Shown one piece after another: positions 18,108 through 26,685 of a DNA stretch of 64,000 bases. Origin of the DNA: Frigoribacterium sp. Leaf8. Its GTDB lineage: Bacteria > Actinomycetota > Actinomycetes > Actinomycetales > Microbacteriaceae. Position 1 is the stretch's first letter; the number at the start of each line of letters is the position of its first letter. The stretch is from positions 393,184 to 457,183 of the forward strand of contig NZ_LMKB01000001.1 of NCBI RefSeq assembly GCF_001421165.1, given 5' to 3'. The notes under the pieces were generated by a model that searched no databases, had not been told where the DNA came from, and was given only the letters and a program-made list of their open reading frames with translations. Both the position numbers and the translations under genes were made by a program.

Positions 18108-18818
18108 ATGTCGAACAGCAACCCCACCGACACCCGCAGCACCGCCAGCACCCCCACCACCATCGCCGAGCAGGTGACCGAGTTCAACGAGGGCTTCACC
18201 GCGCAGATCGGCCCCGACTTCTCGAAGGTCTTCGACGACGAGCGGAGCACCCTGCGCGAGGCCGGCGTGCCCGACGACGCCGTGCGACCCGGCGACACCG
18301 TCGTCGAGGCGACGCTGTTGACGCCCCAGGGCACCGAGGTCTCGCTCGCCGAGACCGTCGGCGAGGGGCCCGCCGTGCTCGTCTTCTACCGCGGTGCCTG
18401 GTGCCCCTACTGCAACCTGACGCTGAAGACCTACCAGGCCGAGCTGCTGCCGCGCCTGCGGGAGCGCGGCGTCGCGCTCGTCGCGATCAGCCCGCAGACC
18501 CCCGAGGGCTCCGAGGCGTCGGTGACGAACGGCAGCCTGGAGTTCCCCGTGCTGTCCGACCCGGGCAACGTGCTGAGCGGCGCGCTCGGCATCCGCACCG
18601 AACCGAGCGCCGACGCCCGCACCGTCCACACCCAGCTCGGGTTCGACGTCGCCGACAGCAACGCCGACGCGACGGGCGACATCCCCTTCCCCACCGTGCT
18701 CGTCATCGACCACGACGGGGTCGTCGTCTTCGCCGACGTCCACACCGACTACACGACGCGGACCGAGGTCGACGAGATCGTCGCCGCCCTCGACCTGCTG
18801 GAGGCGCGCGCGGCCTGA
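18108..18818 (+). CDS. AhpC/TSA family peroxiredoxin-like protein, copy 1
   Basis: This 236-residue thioredoxin-fold protein has FYRGAWCPYCNLTLKTYQAE (about residues 88-107), where WCPYC gives two Cys in a CxxC arrangement, and the later strand FPTVLVIDHDGVVVFADVH. It resembles the AhpC/TSA peroxiredoxin-like group that reduces peroxides through the first Cys. AGAGGA precedes ATG 18108 at normal spacing. A paralogue lies at 19570, with the MSMEG_6728-type gene between them on the other strand. Confidence 0.85.
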   Translation: MSNSNPTDTRSTASTPTTIAEQVTEFNEGFTAQIGPDFSKVFDDERSTLREAGVPDDAVRPGDTVVEATLLTPQGTEVSLAETVGEGPAVLVFYRGAWCPYCNLTLKTYQAELLPRLRERGVALVAISPQTPEGSEASVTNGSLEFPVLSDPGNVLSGALGIRTEPSADARTVHTQLGFDVADSNADATGDIPFPTVLVIDHDGVVVFADVHTDYTTRTEVDEIVAALDLLEARAA

Positions 18819-18825
18819 CCCCGCC

Positions 18826-18906
18826 CGGTCACCCCGTCCGGTCACCGCGCACGGCCTGACCCCGCCGGTCACCCCGCCCGGTCACCCCGCCCGGTCACCC
18901 CGCGCG
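18826..18906. repeat. degenerate tandem repeat (CGGTCACCCCG units)
   Basis: Five or six imperfect units of about 13-16 bp fill the gap between the convergent peroxiredoxin and MSMEG_6728-type genes. Confidence 0.8.
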
Positions 18907-18907
18907 G

Positions 18908-19372
18908 TCACCGCGACGCGTCGCCCGAGGTCGGCACGGGCCAGACGTAGTCCAGGTCGGCGGGTTCGTCGCCGAACGCCGCGGCGTAGGCCTCGGGTGC
19001 CTTCGCCAGCAGCTTCGACCGGTGCGAGCGGTGGACGTCCTCCCGACCGAACCACGGAGGCAGCTCGAACTCGTCCGCGCGGAACGCCGCCGCGTCGGCG
19101 GGGACCTCGTCGAGGGTGGCCAGCGTCTTGTCCAGGCAGGTGTCGGCGAAGCCCCGAGCGACCCACGCCGCGCAGGTCTCGACCTGGTAGGCCATCAGCG
19201 CCGGCCGGTGCCCCCGCCACATCGCGGTGACCGGATGGCTCTGCCAGCCGTAGCCGGGCACGACGAGCGCCCGCATGACCTGGAGCGTCTCGACCCGCTG
19301 CTTGCCGAGACGCTTGTCGTCGAGCACCTCGGCGCTGGCACGGAAGTCGGCGTAGGGAAGGAACGTCTGCAC
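18908..19372 (-). CDS. MSMEG_6728 family protein (pyrimidine-dimer glycosylase-like)
   Basis: This 154-residue protein opens VQTFLPYADFRASAEVLDDK and continues RLGKQRVETLQVMRAL, GYGWQSHPVTAMWRGH and ADTCLDKTL, the conserved blocks of the actinobacterial MSMEG_6728 family, related in fold to T4 endonuclease V-type dimer glycosylases. Activity is unproven. GTG 19372 is chosen over GTG 19387 because TTGGCT (19379-19384, minus) stands six bases before it and the family starts with this QTFLPY block. Confidence 0.82.
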   Translation of the reverse strand: MQTFLPYADFRASAEVLDDKRLGKQRVETLQVMRALVVPGYGWQSHPVTAMWRGHRPALMAYQVETCAAWVARGFADTCLDKTLATLDEVPADAAAFRADEFELPPWFGREDVHRSHRSKLLAKAPEAYAAAFGDEPADLDYVWPVPTSGDASR

Positions 19373-19569
19373 CGCACCAGCCAACACGCCCGTGCGGGGC
19401 GCCGTGCGGCCGCCGAGGACGGGCGCGCGGCCGGTCCCGAGCCGGGCCGCGGCCGGACGATTGCGAACACCACCCCGCCCCGTGCGGTCCCCCGGGCGCG
19501 CATCCGCCTACCCTCGACCGAGGTGACCGGCCCGAACCCGGTGCACCCCGTCACGGTCGAGAGGACCCC

Positions 19570-20262
19570 ATGTCGAACGCCGACTCCCCCATCCCCACCC
19601 GCATCGCCGACAAGGTGACCGAGTTCAACGAGGGGTTCACCGCCGAGATCGGCACGGAGGCCACGAAGGTCCTCGACGACGAGCAGTCGGCCCTCCGCGA
19701 CACGGGCGTCCCCGCGGCCGCCGTCCGGGTGGGCGACACGATCGTGGACGCGACGCTCGTGACGACCGCCGGCGACGAGGTCTCGCTGTCGGAGACCGTC
19801 GGTGAGGGCCCGGCCGTCCTGGTCTTCTACCGCGGCGCCTGGTGCCCGTACTGCAACCTGACGCTCAAGACCTACCAGGCCGACCTGCTGCCCGAACTGC
19901 GGGAGCGCGGCGTCGCCCTGGTCGCGATCAGCCCCCAGACGCCCGAGGGCAGCGAACGGTCCGTCGCGAACGGCGGCCTCGAGTTCCCGGTGCTGTCCGA
20001 CCCGGGCAACGTGTTCGTCCGGGCCCTGGGCATCCAGACCGAGCCGGTCGCGGCCGCCCGTGCGGTGCACTCCGACCTCGGATTCGACGTCGCCGACAGC
20101 AACGCCGACGCGACCGCCGACGTTCCGTTCCCGACCGTCCTCGTCGTCGACCGCGACGGCAAGGTCGTCTTTGCCGACGTCCACGTCGACTACACGACCC
20201 GCACCGAGGTCGACGAGGTCGTCGCCGCCGTCGACGCGCTCGACACGCCCCCGGCCTCCTGA
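19570..20262 (+). CDS. AhpC/TSA family peroxiredoxin-like protein, copy 2
   Basis: The 230-residue paralogue of the 18108 gene keeps GPAVLVFYRGAWCPYCNLTL, VALVAISPQTPEGSE and LSDPGNV almost unchanged, while the N-terminal 20 residues and the C-terminus differ. Both start MSN and share a GAGAGGA ribosome site, so the duplication included the leader. The redox partner is not visible. TACCCT at 19512-19517 may be its -10 box, giving a leader of about 45 bases. Confidence 0.85.
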   Translation: MSNADSPIPTRIADKVTEFNEGFTAEIGTEATKVLDDEQSALRDTGVPAAAVRVGDTIVDATLVTTAGDEVSLSETVGEGPAVLVFYRGAWCPYCNLTLKTYQADLLPELRERGVALVAISPQTPEGSERSVANGGLEFPVLSDPGNVFVRALGIQTEPVAAARAVHSDLGFDVADSNADATADVPFPTVLVVDRDGKVVFADVHVDYTTRTEVDEVVAAVDALDTPPAS

Positions 20263-20268
20263 CCGGCA

Positions 20269-20353
20269 CCGCGCCTCCTGCGCCGCACCGCGCCTCCTGA
20301 CCGGCGCCGCGCCTCCTGCGCCGCACCGCGCCTCCTGAGGCCGAGGAGGCGCG
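20269..20353. repeat. cluster of five dispersed-motif copies with terminal hairpin
   Basis: CCGCGCCTCC occurs at 20269, 20288, 20307 and 20326, exactly 19 bp apart. The complement follows at 20345-20353. The last two form a 10-bp stem (20327-20336 with 20344-20353) around a 7-base loop. The cluster begins right after the peroxiredoxin stop. Confidence 0.9.
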
Positions 20354-20408
20354 CCCGGCCCGGCCCCGCCGGTCACACCCCGCCGGCCACTCCCCAAGGC
20401 ACAGCGCA

Positions 20409-20470
20409 AGGACCCCGTCCCCGACGACGGCCCCCGAAGGATCGGGATGCATCGTCCGGGACGGGGTCCT
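20409..20470. terminator. long stem-loop between convergent genes
   Basis: AGGACCCCGTCCC (20409-20421) pairs perfectly with GGGACGGGGTCCT (20458-20470). Part of the interior also pairs (GACGA with TCGTC). It lies just after the permease gene end on the minus strand and can serve both directions. No T-tract is present. Confidence 0.65.
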
Positions 20471-20490
20471 CCGTCGGTCGGCGGTGCCGC

Positions 20491-22038
20491 TCAGTTCGGA
20501 CGGCCACCGGCGTCGACGGCGGGTGCCGGGGCGGCGGCGTCCTCCCCGAGACCCACCCGCGAGTGCCGACGCCCGTAGGCGAAGTACACGACGACGCCGA
20601 TCACGAGCCAGACGGCGAACCGTGCCCAGGTGAGCGTGGTCAGGTTGAACATCAGCCAGACGCAGAGCACCGCCGACAGGATCGGCAGCACGGGCGACAG
20701 CGGCACCCGGAACGCGCGCGGCAGGTCGGGCCGCGTGCGCCGCAGCACGATGACGCCGATGCTGACCAGCACGAAGGCCGACAGCGTGCCGATGTTGATC
20801 ATCTCCTCCAGGACGCCGACGTCGGTGAACCCGGCGATCAGGGCGACGAGCACACCGGCGATGACCTGGACGCGCACGGGCGTCTTGCGGACGGCCGAGG
20901 TCTTCGCGAGCCAGCGGGGCAGCAGGCCGTCGCGTGCCATCGAGAAGACGATGCGGGCGAGGCCGAGCAGCAGCACCATGATGACCGTCGTCAGGCCGAT
21001 GAGGGCTCCGATGGCGATGACCTGGGCGGCCCAGCCGACGCCGACCAGGTCGAAGGCCGTGGCCAGGGTCGGGGCCTCGACGGCGGCGAGGTCGCGGTAC
21101 GACACCATGCCGGTGAGCACGATCGACACCATGACGTAGAGCACGGTGACGATGGCCAGGCCCAGGAAGATGCCGCGGGGCATCGTCTTCTGCGGGTTCT
21201 TGACCTCTTCGGCGCTGGTCGCGACGACGTCGAACCCGATGAAGGCGAAGAAGACGAGCGAGGCGCCGGCGAGCAGGCCGAAGACGCCGTACTGCGCGGG
21301 CTCGGCACCCGAGACGAACGAGAAGAGGGACTGCGTCCAGACGTCTCCCTCGCCGGCCGGGCGGGGCTGCGACGCCGGGACGAAGGGCGTGTAGTTCGAC
21401 GACTTGACGAAGAAGAAGCCGACGACGATGACGAACAGCACGATCGCGACCTTGATCACGGTGAAGACGCTGCCGACGCGCGAGCTGAGCTGCGTGCCCA
21501 GGACGAGCAGCACGGTGAAGAACGCGACGATGACGAACGGCGCCCAGCTCAGCTCGAGCGGCCCGATCGACAGGGTGTCGGGCACGTCGAGACCGAAGCC
21601 GGAGAACACGGTGCTGAGGTAGATGCCCCAGTACTTGGCCAGCACGGCCGCGCCGGTGAGGGTCTCGAGGATGAGGTCCCACCCGATGATCCAGGCCAGG
21701 AACTCGCCGAGGGTGGCGTAGGTGAAGGTGTACGCGCTGCCCGCGACGGGGATGGTCGAGGCGAACTCGGCGTAACACATGATCGCCAGGCCGCAGGTGA
21801 CGGCCGCGAGGATGAACGACAGCGTCACGCCCGGGCCCGCGAAGTTCGCGGCGGCGTTGGCGCCCACCGAGAAGATGCCGGCCCCGACGGCGACGGCGAT
21901 GCCCATGAGGGTCAGGTCGGTGACGCCGAGCGAGCGCTTCAGCCCGTTCTCGGGCCCCGTCGAGTCGGCGAGCGACGACTCGACCGACTTCGTGCGCCAC
22001 AGGGTGCTGAGACCCCGGGCCTTGGGGACGGTGCTCAT
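20491..22038 (-). CDS. APC family amino acid permease
   Basis: The 515-residue integral membrane protein has about 12 hydrophobic helices. Its first helix carries the APC entry motif MGIAVAVGAGIFSVGANAAA. IPVAGSAYTFTYATLGEFLA and FFAFIGFDVVATSAEEVKNP are the conserved loops of cationic amino acid transporter-like members, so a basic or neutral amino acid is the likely cargo. The N-terminal 40 and C-terminal 30 residues are cytoplasmic. An AGGAGG ribosome site lies before ATG 22038. The divergent gene at 22149 shares the upstream region. Confidence 0.88.
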   Translation of the reverse strand: MSTVPKARGLSTLWRTKSVESSLADSTGPENGLKRSLGVTDLTLMGIAVAVGAGIFSVGANAAANFAGPGVTLSFILAAVTCGLAIMCYAEFASTIPVAGSAYTFTYATLGEFLAWIIGWDLILETLTGAAVLAKYWGIYLSTVFSGFGLDVPDTLSIGPLELSWAPFVIVAFFTVLLVLGTQLSSRVGSVFTVIKVAIVLFVIVVGFFFVKSSNYTPFVPASQPRPAGEGDVWTQSLFSFVSGAEPAQYGVFGLLAGASLVFFAFIGFDVVATSAEEVKNPQKTMPRGIFLGLAIVTVLYVMVSIVLTGMVSYRDLAAVEAPTLATAFDLVGVGWAAQVIAIGALIGLTTVIMVLLLGLARIVFSMARDGLLPRWLAKTSAVRKTPVRVQVIAGVLVALIAGFTDVGVLEEMINIGTLSAFVLVSIGVIVLRRTRPDLPRAFRVPLSPVLPILSAVLCVWLMFNLTTLTWARFAVWLVIGVVVYFAYGRRHSRVGLGEDAAAPAPAVDAGGRPN

Positions 22039-22148
22039 GCTGCCTCCTGGGTGGTGCGGGCGATGGGGTCGCCCCGTCTCGGGGGACGACGCGCCAGCAT
22101 ACCGGCGGACCGGCCGCGTCTCGTAGCATGGCGGGCGAGGGGGGCATC

Positions 22149-23957
22149 GTGGACGGACGACCGTGGCAGCCGACGCGTCCCGAGCGCCCGGCGGCAGCCC
22201 GGGAGGCGCGGGCCGGCTCCCCGGCGACGCCCGCCTCCGCGACCGGTCACCCCGACGAGCACGCAGCCGACGTCGATGCTCGCGACGGGTACGACGGGGT
22301 GGAGGCCACCGGAGCAGGACGGCGCGCGGGGCGACCCCCGCTGCAGGCGGTCGGACGCCGGACGGGTCGTGCGCTGCGCCGGGGGTGGAGCCGCGCCTCC
22401 CGGGCTCGCCGCCTCGGGCTGACGGTCGGCGCCGTCGCCGTGGTGACCGCGCTCGTCGCCGGCGCGGGCCTCGCGATGCAACCGCGGTACGACGAGCCGG
22501 TGCGCCCCACGATGCTCGTCGACGACCTGCGGTCCGAGCCCACGGCGACCGTCTGGCGGACCGACCTGGCCGGTGCGGCCACGCCCGGCATGCCCTCGGG
22601 GTGCGCCTACTACGCGTTCGCCGGGATGGTCGGTGACGACGCGCTCGTCACCGCCCAGTCGGCCGAGCAGTCCGACCGCTGCGGGGGTGCCGGAGGGCGC
22701 CTGGCCCGGGTCGACGGCGACACCGGTGACGTGGTGTGGAGCGCGAACGTGGCCACGGCCCTGGGGCGGGCCGTGCGGTCGGTCCGGGTGACGCCGGACG
22801 CCGACGGACGCACCGCCACCCTGGTCGTCGAGGTCGACGCGGGTTCGACCCTGGCCCGGCTGGACCTGCGGACGGGCGAGGTCACCGACTGGTCGTCTGC
22901 GGTCGAGTCGTCAGATCCCGACCAGGTGACGCGCATCGAGGAGGTCTCGACGACGACCGTCCTCGTCTCGCACCAGCCCCGGACGAGGTTCGGGCCCGAC
23001 GGCTCGGGGCCGACCACCGACGAGGGCGACGTGACGGGGTACGAGCTCCGTGCCCTCGACGCCCCCGACGCCGTGTCGTGGCGAGCCGACGAACCGTCGC
23101 AGGCCACCGTGAGGCTCGTCGACGACGAGTTCTACGTGCTGACGACGGCCGGCGACGGATCACGGGTGATCGACGCCGCCACCGGTGACGTGCACCGCCT
23201 GCCGATCGACGACGACACCTACGGCTGGCCCGAGGCGGCCGGCGACCACGTCGTCGTGACGCTCGCCGCCCCCTCCGGGCAGCAGCTGGTCGCCTTCTCG
23301 CAGGACCGGCCGGGCACCGTGGACTGGTCCGCCGACCTGTCGGGCGACGCCTCGCTGATCGTGTCGGACCGGTGCGTCACGGTCACGGCCCCCGTCGTGA
23401 GCGGCGACCCGGTGGTCGCCGGGCCGAGGGGCTCCGACGACTCGGGCGACACCGCCGACGCGGGCGACACCGCCGACGCGGACGGACCCGTGGGTCGGAG
23501 CGCGGTCACCTGCCTGTCGCCCTCGACCGGCGAGACCGTGTGGTCGACCACGGTCCCGGTCGCCCGCGGACAGACGGTGCAGTCGGGGTGGAACCCCTCG
23601 CCGAGCTCCGCCTTCGACGACGTGCAGGTCACCGTCTCACCGTCCAGCGACTTCGGCGACGAGACCTCGACCGTGACGACGTTCGACGCCCACGACGGGC
23701 GCGTGGTCTTCGAGGCGACCCTGCCGGGGTACTCGGCACCCCTCGCCCAGGGCCGCACGACCGTCTACCAGCAGACCTTCGGGGTCGACGGGCGTCTGGC
23801 GATCGTCGCCCTCGACCGGTCGAGCGGCCGCGAGCTCTGGCGGACGTCGCGTGACGACGTGCTGACGTACGAGTTCTGGGGGCAGCACCTGGTCGTCGTG
23901 ACCCAGGACGGCGTCGTCCGACGCCTGGCCGATCCGACGGCGGTGGCCGACCGCTGA
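22149..23957 (+). CDS. membrane-anchored PQQ-like beta-propeller protein, copy 1
   Basis: The 602-residue protein has a proline/arginine-rich cytoplasmic tail of about 90 residues, one transmembrane segment (LTVGAVAVVTALVAGAGLA) and a large extracellular part with repeated blades such as ARVDGDTGDVVWSA, TGETVWST and DRSSGRELWRT, the WD/PQQ-like pattern. It is probably a surface-exposed folding or sensing scaffold; no catalytic site is visible. GTG 22149 has a GGGGGG ribosome site; ATG 22128 is in frame but overlaps the likely -10 box TAGCAT (22124-22129). The paralogue is at 24963. Confidence 0.72.
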   Translation: MDGRPWQPTRPERPAAAREARAGSPATPASATGHPDEHAADVDARDGYDGVEATGAGRRAGRPPLQAVGRRTGRALRRGWSRASRARRLGLTVGAVAVVTALVAGAGLAMQPRYDEPVRPTMLVDDLRSEPTATVWRTDLAGAATPGMPSGCAYYAFAGMVGDDALVTAQSAEQSDRCGGAGGRLARVDGDTGDVVWSANVATALGRAVRSVRVTPDADGRTATLVVEVDAGSTLARLDLRTGEVTDWSSAVESSDPDQVTRIEEVSTTTVLVSHQPRTRFGPDGSGPTTDEGDVTGYELRALDAPDAVSWRADEPSQATVRLVDDEFYVLTTAGDGSRVIDAATGDVHRLPIDDDTYGWPEAAGDHVVVTLAAPSGQQLVAFSQDRPGTVDWSADLSGDASLIVSDRCVTVTAPVVSGDPVVAGPRGSDDSGDTADAGDTADADGPVGRSAVTCLSPSTGETVWSTTVPVARGQTVQSGWNPSPSSAFDDVQVTVSPSSDFGDETSTVTTFDAHDGRVVFEATLPGYSAPLAQGRTTVYQQTFGVDGRLAIVALDRSSGRELWRTSRDDVLTYEFWGQHLVVVTQDGVVRRLADPTAVADR

Positions 23958-23987
23958 CGTCACGGCTGCGGCGCCGACGAGCTCGGC

Positions 23988-24491
23988 TCAGAGCAGCCGG
24001 TCGAACCGCTGCGTGGGCCGCTTCAGCAGCGAGTGCTCGAACGGGTCGCCCGCGGCCACCCACCCCTCGCTCTCGTAGAGCCCGACCGCGGCGACGTTGT
24101 CGAGGAGCGCGTGCAAGGCGACGCGGTGGTGGCCGAGCGCGCCGAGCTGGCGGGTCGCCTCCCTCAAGAGGGCACGCCCCAGCCCGCGCGCCTGGGCGCC
24201 GGGCCTGGTAGCCAGCAGGCCGACGACGGGGGCGTCCTCGGGGTCGCCCGGCAAACCGCTGCCGGGCCGCGTCGCGAGCACGAACCCGTCGACGCCACGA
24301 GGCCCGTCCACGTCGGGCCCGTCCACGACGGGCGCGTCCGCGACCAGCCAGACGACGCCCGCGCCGAACTTCGGCCGGGCCCGCTCGGCGACCCCATCGA
24401 ACGCTCGCCCGTCGCGTGCAGCACACGCCGCGACCCAGACGGCCAGGCACGCCTCGACGTCGGCCGGCACAGCACACCGCAGTTCGTGCAC
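23988..24491 (-). CDS. GNAT family N-acetyltransferase
   Basis: This protein of about 167 residues has the GNAT acetyl-CoA loop in GAQARGLGRALLREATRQLG and the C-terminal VGLYESEGWVAAGDPFEHSL strand-helix. The substrate is unknown. GTG 24491 gives the usual GNAT beginning (VHELRCAVPADVEACLAVW); GTG 24521 would add ten residues. It lies between the two beta-propeller genes on the opposite strand. Confidence 0.8.
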   Translation of the reverse strand: MHELRCAVPADVEACLAVWVAACAARDGRAFDGVAERARPKFGAGVVWLVADAPVVDGPDVDGPRGVDGFVLATRPGSGLPGDPEDAPVVGLLATRPGAQARGLGRALLREATRQLGALGHHRVALHALLDNVAAVGLYESEGWVAAGDPFEHSLLKRPTQRFDRLL

Positions 24492-24576
24492 GGCACCGCG
24501 ACTAGACACGGTGGGATGCACGAGACGCGGTGCGGTGCCACACGACCCGGTGCGACACGACCCGGTTCGACACGGA

Positions 24577-24780
24577 CTACCCCCGCACCAGCAGCGGGAA
24601 CACGAACACCGCGAAGAGGAAGAACGCCGCCATCACGCCGAACACGACGTAGGTGCCGCGGCCGACGACCCGCTGACCGGAGGCCTCCCGGCGCTGCAGC
24701 ACGCGGCGACGGTAGATCACCTGGATGACCACGAGCACGACGATCGCCAGGGCGAGGATCGATATGACGACGGCTTCGAT
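24577..24780 (-). CDS. 67-residue membrane protein, apparent AUC start
   Basis: The frame gives two hydrophobic helices (VVISILALAIVVLVVIQVIY and YVVFGVMAAFFLFAVFVFPL) joined by a basic loop (RRRVLQRREASGQR), a well-formed small membrane protein. No ATG, GTG or TTG occurs in frame between the upstream stop near 24870 and helix 1. AAGGAG (24788-24793, minus) stands seven bases before ATC 24780, so initiation at AUC is proposed. The first in-frame GTG (24738) would cut helix 1. The function is unknown. Confidence 0.68.
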   Translation of the reverse strand: MEAVVISILALAIVVLVVIQVIYRRRVLQRREASGQRVVGRGTYVVFGVMAAFFLFAVFVFPLLVRG

Positions 24781-24867
24781 GGCGCGGCTCCTTCGGGGAC
24801 GGGCGACGAGAGGGCGAACGGGCGGCGCCGCTCGTGCACCGGTGGGCGGGACCGGACGGCCCGCACC

Positions 24868-24873
24868 AGCCTA
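24868..24873 (-). promoter_or_regulatory. -10 box upstream of the 67-residue membrane protein
   Basis: TAGGCT on the minus strand predicts a transcript start near 24861 and a leader of about 80 bases carrying AAGGAG. Confidence 0.4.
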
Positions 24874-24950
24874 ACGGCCGACCCCGGGAGCCCAGGAGGC
24901 GCGGGTCCCGCCCCCGGGACCGCTCACGGCCCGCCCGCGTGCCCGCCTCG

Positions 24951-24956
24951 TACCAT
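24951..24956 (+). promoter_or_regulatory. -10 box of beta-propeller gene 2, leaderless spacing
   Basis: TACCAT ends six bases before GTG 24963. Confidence 0.5.
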
Positions 24957-24962
24957 GGCCGG

Positions 24963-26621
24963 GTGACGGACGACGCCCGACCGAGCGACCACCCGTTCGC
25001 GCGCGCCCGCCGCCGCGGGGCCGCCGTCTGGCACCGCGCCTCCCGCCCTCGCCGTCTCGCCCTCGTGGCCGCCGCGGTCGTCGCCGCCGCGGCGCTCGTG
25101 ACCACCGTCGGCCTGGTCGAGGCACCGCGGTACTCGTCGGCCGCCGCGCTCGACGGCGTCGTCGGCGACGACCTGCGGCACGAGCCGGTCCCCGGGTCGT
25201 GGACGCTGACGCCCGCCGACGTCGGCGTGCCGGCGGACCAGGGTCGGTGCCTCCTCTGGCAGGCGGAGCCCGCGGTGGGCCCCGACCGGCTCGACGGCGA
25301 CGTCCTCGTCAGCGCCGGCGGTGCCGCGGGCGACGACGGCAGGGGCACGAGCGCCGCCACGGACGTCGGCGCCGACTGCCGCTTCGACGGCGGCTTCGGC
25401 AGCACCGCGCAGGCCGTCAGCCGGCTCGCACGGGTCGACCCCGTCGACGGCACCGTCCGCTGGTGGGTCGACCTCGGCACCGAGCTCGACGCCGGCAGCG
25501 GCTTCGTCCAGGTCTGGCCCGCCGACGGCGCCACCGACACGGCCCTCGTCTCGACGCTGGGCTTCGGCGGCGACGGGTTCGCCTCGTCGTACGCCCGCCT
25601 CGACCTCGGGACCGGCGAACTGACCGACGTGACCACCTCGCCGAACGGGCGCGCGCGCCTGACCGACGCCACCGCCTCCTGGGCCCTCGTCTCGAGCGAC
25701 CCGCAGTTCTCGTACCAGGACTCCCGCGTCTACTACGACGCGGAGCCCGGCACGGGCGAGTTCTCGCTCTACGCCGCCGACGACCTCGACACCCCCGTGT
25801 GGACGGGCGAGACCACCGGCAGCCAGGACGAGGCCCTGACCCCCGACGGTCTGCTCGTCCTCGACGGCGGGACCATCACCGCGGTCGACGGGCTCACCGG
25901 CGAGACGCACGACTGGGGACCCGACCTGCCGACCGCCACGACCCTCGTCGTCGACGGCGACCTCGTCGTGGTGGGCCTCGACCCGGCGATCCCCACCTCG
26001 ACCGACGACACGGACGGCACGGTGGTGGCGCTCTCGCTCGACGGGCGCGAACTCTGGCGACACGGCTTCCGCCAGGACCGCGGGGTGCAGGCGACCGGCG
26101 ACTGCCTCGTCTTCTCGACGACGCCCGGGGTCGTCTGCGTCGACCGCCGCACGGGCGCCGAGCTCTGGACGACCCCGCCCCGCGACCGCCGCCACGGGCT
26201 CGCGCGGGTGACCACCGACCCGGCCGGCGACCGGGGGTCGCTCGTCTTCGCCCAGACCTTCGAACCAGGAGGCGCGGCGGCGCTGTCCGGCGACCTCACG
26301 TCGGACGAGGCGGCCCAGCGCACCGTCCGCCTGCTCGACGCGGCGTCGGGCCACGAGGTGGCCCGGGCGGTGGTGCCGGGCGAGTCCCAGATCGCGCTGG
26401 TCGGCCGCACGACCGGCTACGCCACGACCGCCTCGAGCGGTCGCACCTCGACGGTCACGGCCTTCGACCTGGCCGACGGCCGCCGCCTCTGGCAACTCGA
26501 CACCGAGCGTGACCAGCTCGGCTTCTGGGGCGGCACGCTCGTCGCGAACCACCCCGACGGCAGCGTGCAACGCCTCGTCGACCCGGTGCGCCTGGTCGAG
26601 CCGGTGCGCCTCGTCGGCTGA
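24963..26621 (+). CDS. membrane-anchored PQQ-like beta-propeller protein, copy 2
   Basis: This 552-residue paralogue of the 22149 gene has a short basic cytoplasmic tail, one transmembrane segment (LALVAAAVVAAAALVTTVGL) and the same matured start (APRYSSAAALDGVVGDDLRH compared with QPRYDEPVRPTMLVDDLRSE in copy 1). Blades include ARVDPVDGTVRWWVDL, SLDGRELWRHGF and DRRTGAELWTTP. The C-terminal LVDPVRLVEPVRLVG is made by a DNA repeat that continues past the stop. GTG 24963 is set by the -10 box. No enzymatic residues are recognised. Confidence 0.75.
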   Translation: MTDDARPSDHPFARARRRGAAVWHRASRPRRLALVAAAVVAAAALVTTVGLVEAPRYSSAAALDGVVGDDLRHEPVPGSWTLTPADVGVPADQGRCLLWQAEPAVGPDRLDGDVLVSAGGAAGDDGRGTSAATDVGADCRFDGGFGSTAQAVSRLARVDPVDGTVRWWVDLGTELDAGSGFVQVWPADGATDTALVSTLGFGGDGFASSYARLDLGTGELTDVTTSPNGRARLTDATASWALVSSDPQFSYQDSRVYYDAEPGTGEFSLYAADDLDTPVWTGETTGSQDEALTPDGLLVLDGGTITAVDGLTGETHDWGPDLPTATTLVVDGDLVVVGLDPAIPTSTDDTDGTVVALSLDGRELWRHGFRQDRGVQATGDCLVFSTTPGVVCVDRRTGAELWTTPPRDRRHGLARVTTDPAGDRGSLVFAQTFEPGGAAALSGDLTSDEAAQRTVRLLDAASGHEVARAVVPGESQIALVGRTTGYATTASSGRTSTVTAFDLADGRRLWQLDTERDQLGFWGGTLVANHPDGSVQRLVDPVRLVEPVRLVG

Positions 26622-26644
26622 GCCGGTGCGCCCCGTCGGCTGAG
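26583..26644. repeat. tandem repeat crossing a stop codon
   Basis: Units starting CCGGTGCGCC are found at 26583 (18 bp), 26601 (22 bp) and 26623 (22 bp). The second contains the TGA of the propeller gene and the third lies beyond it, so repeat growth has shaped this protein's end. Confidence 0.8.
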
Positions 26645-26685
26645 CCGGGCCAGCCCTCGCCGACCCGCACCTCCTGCGTTCGGCC

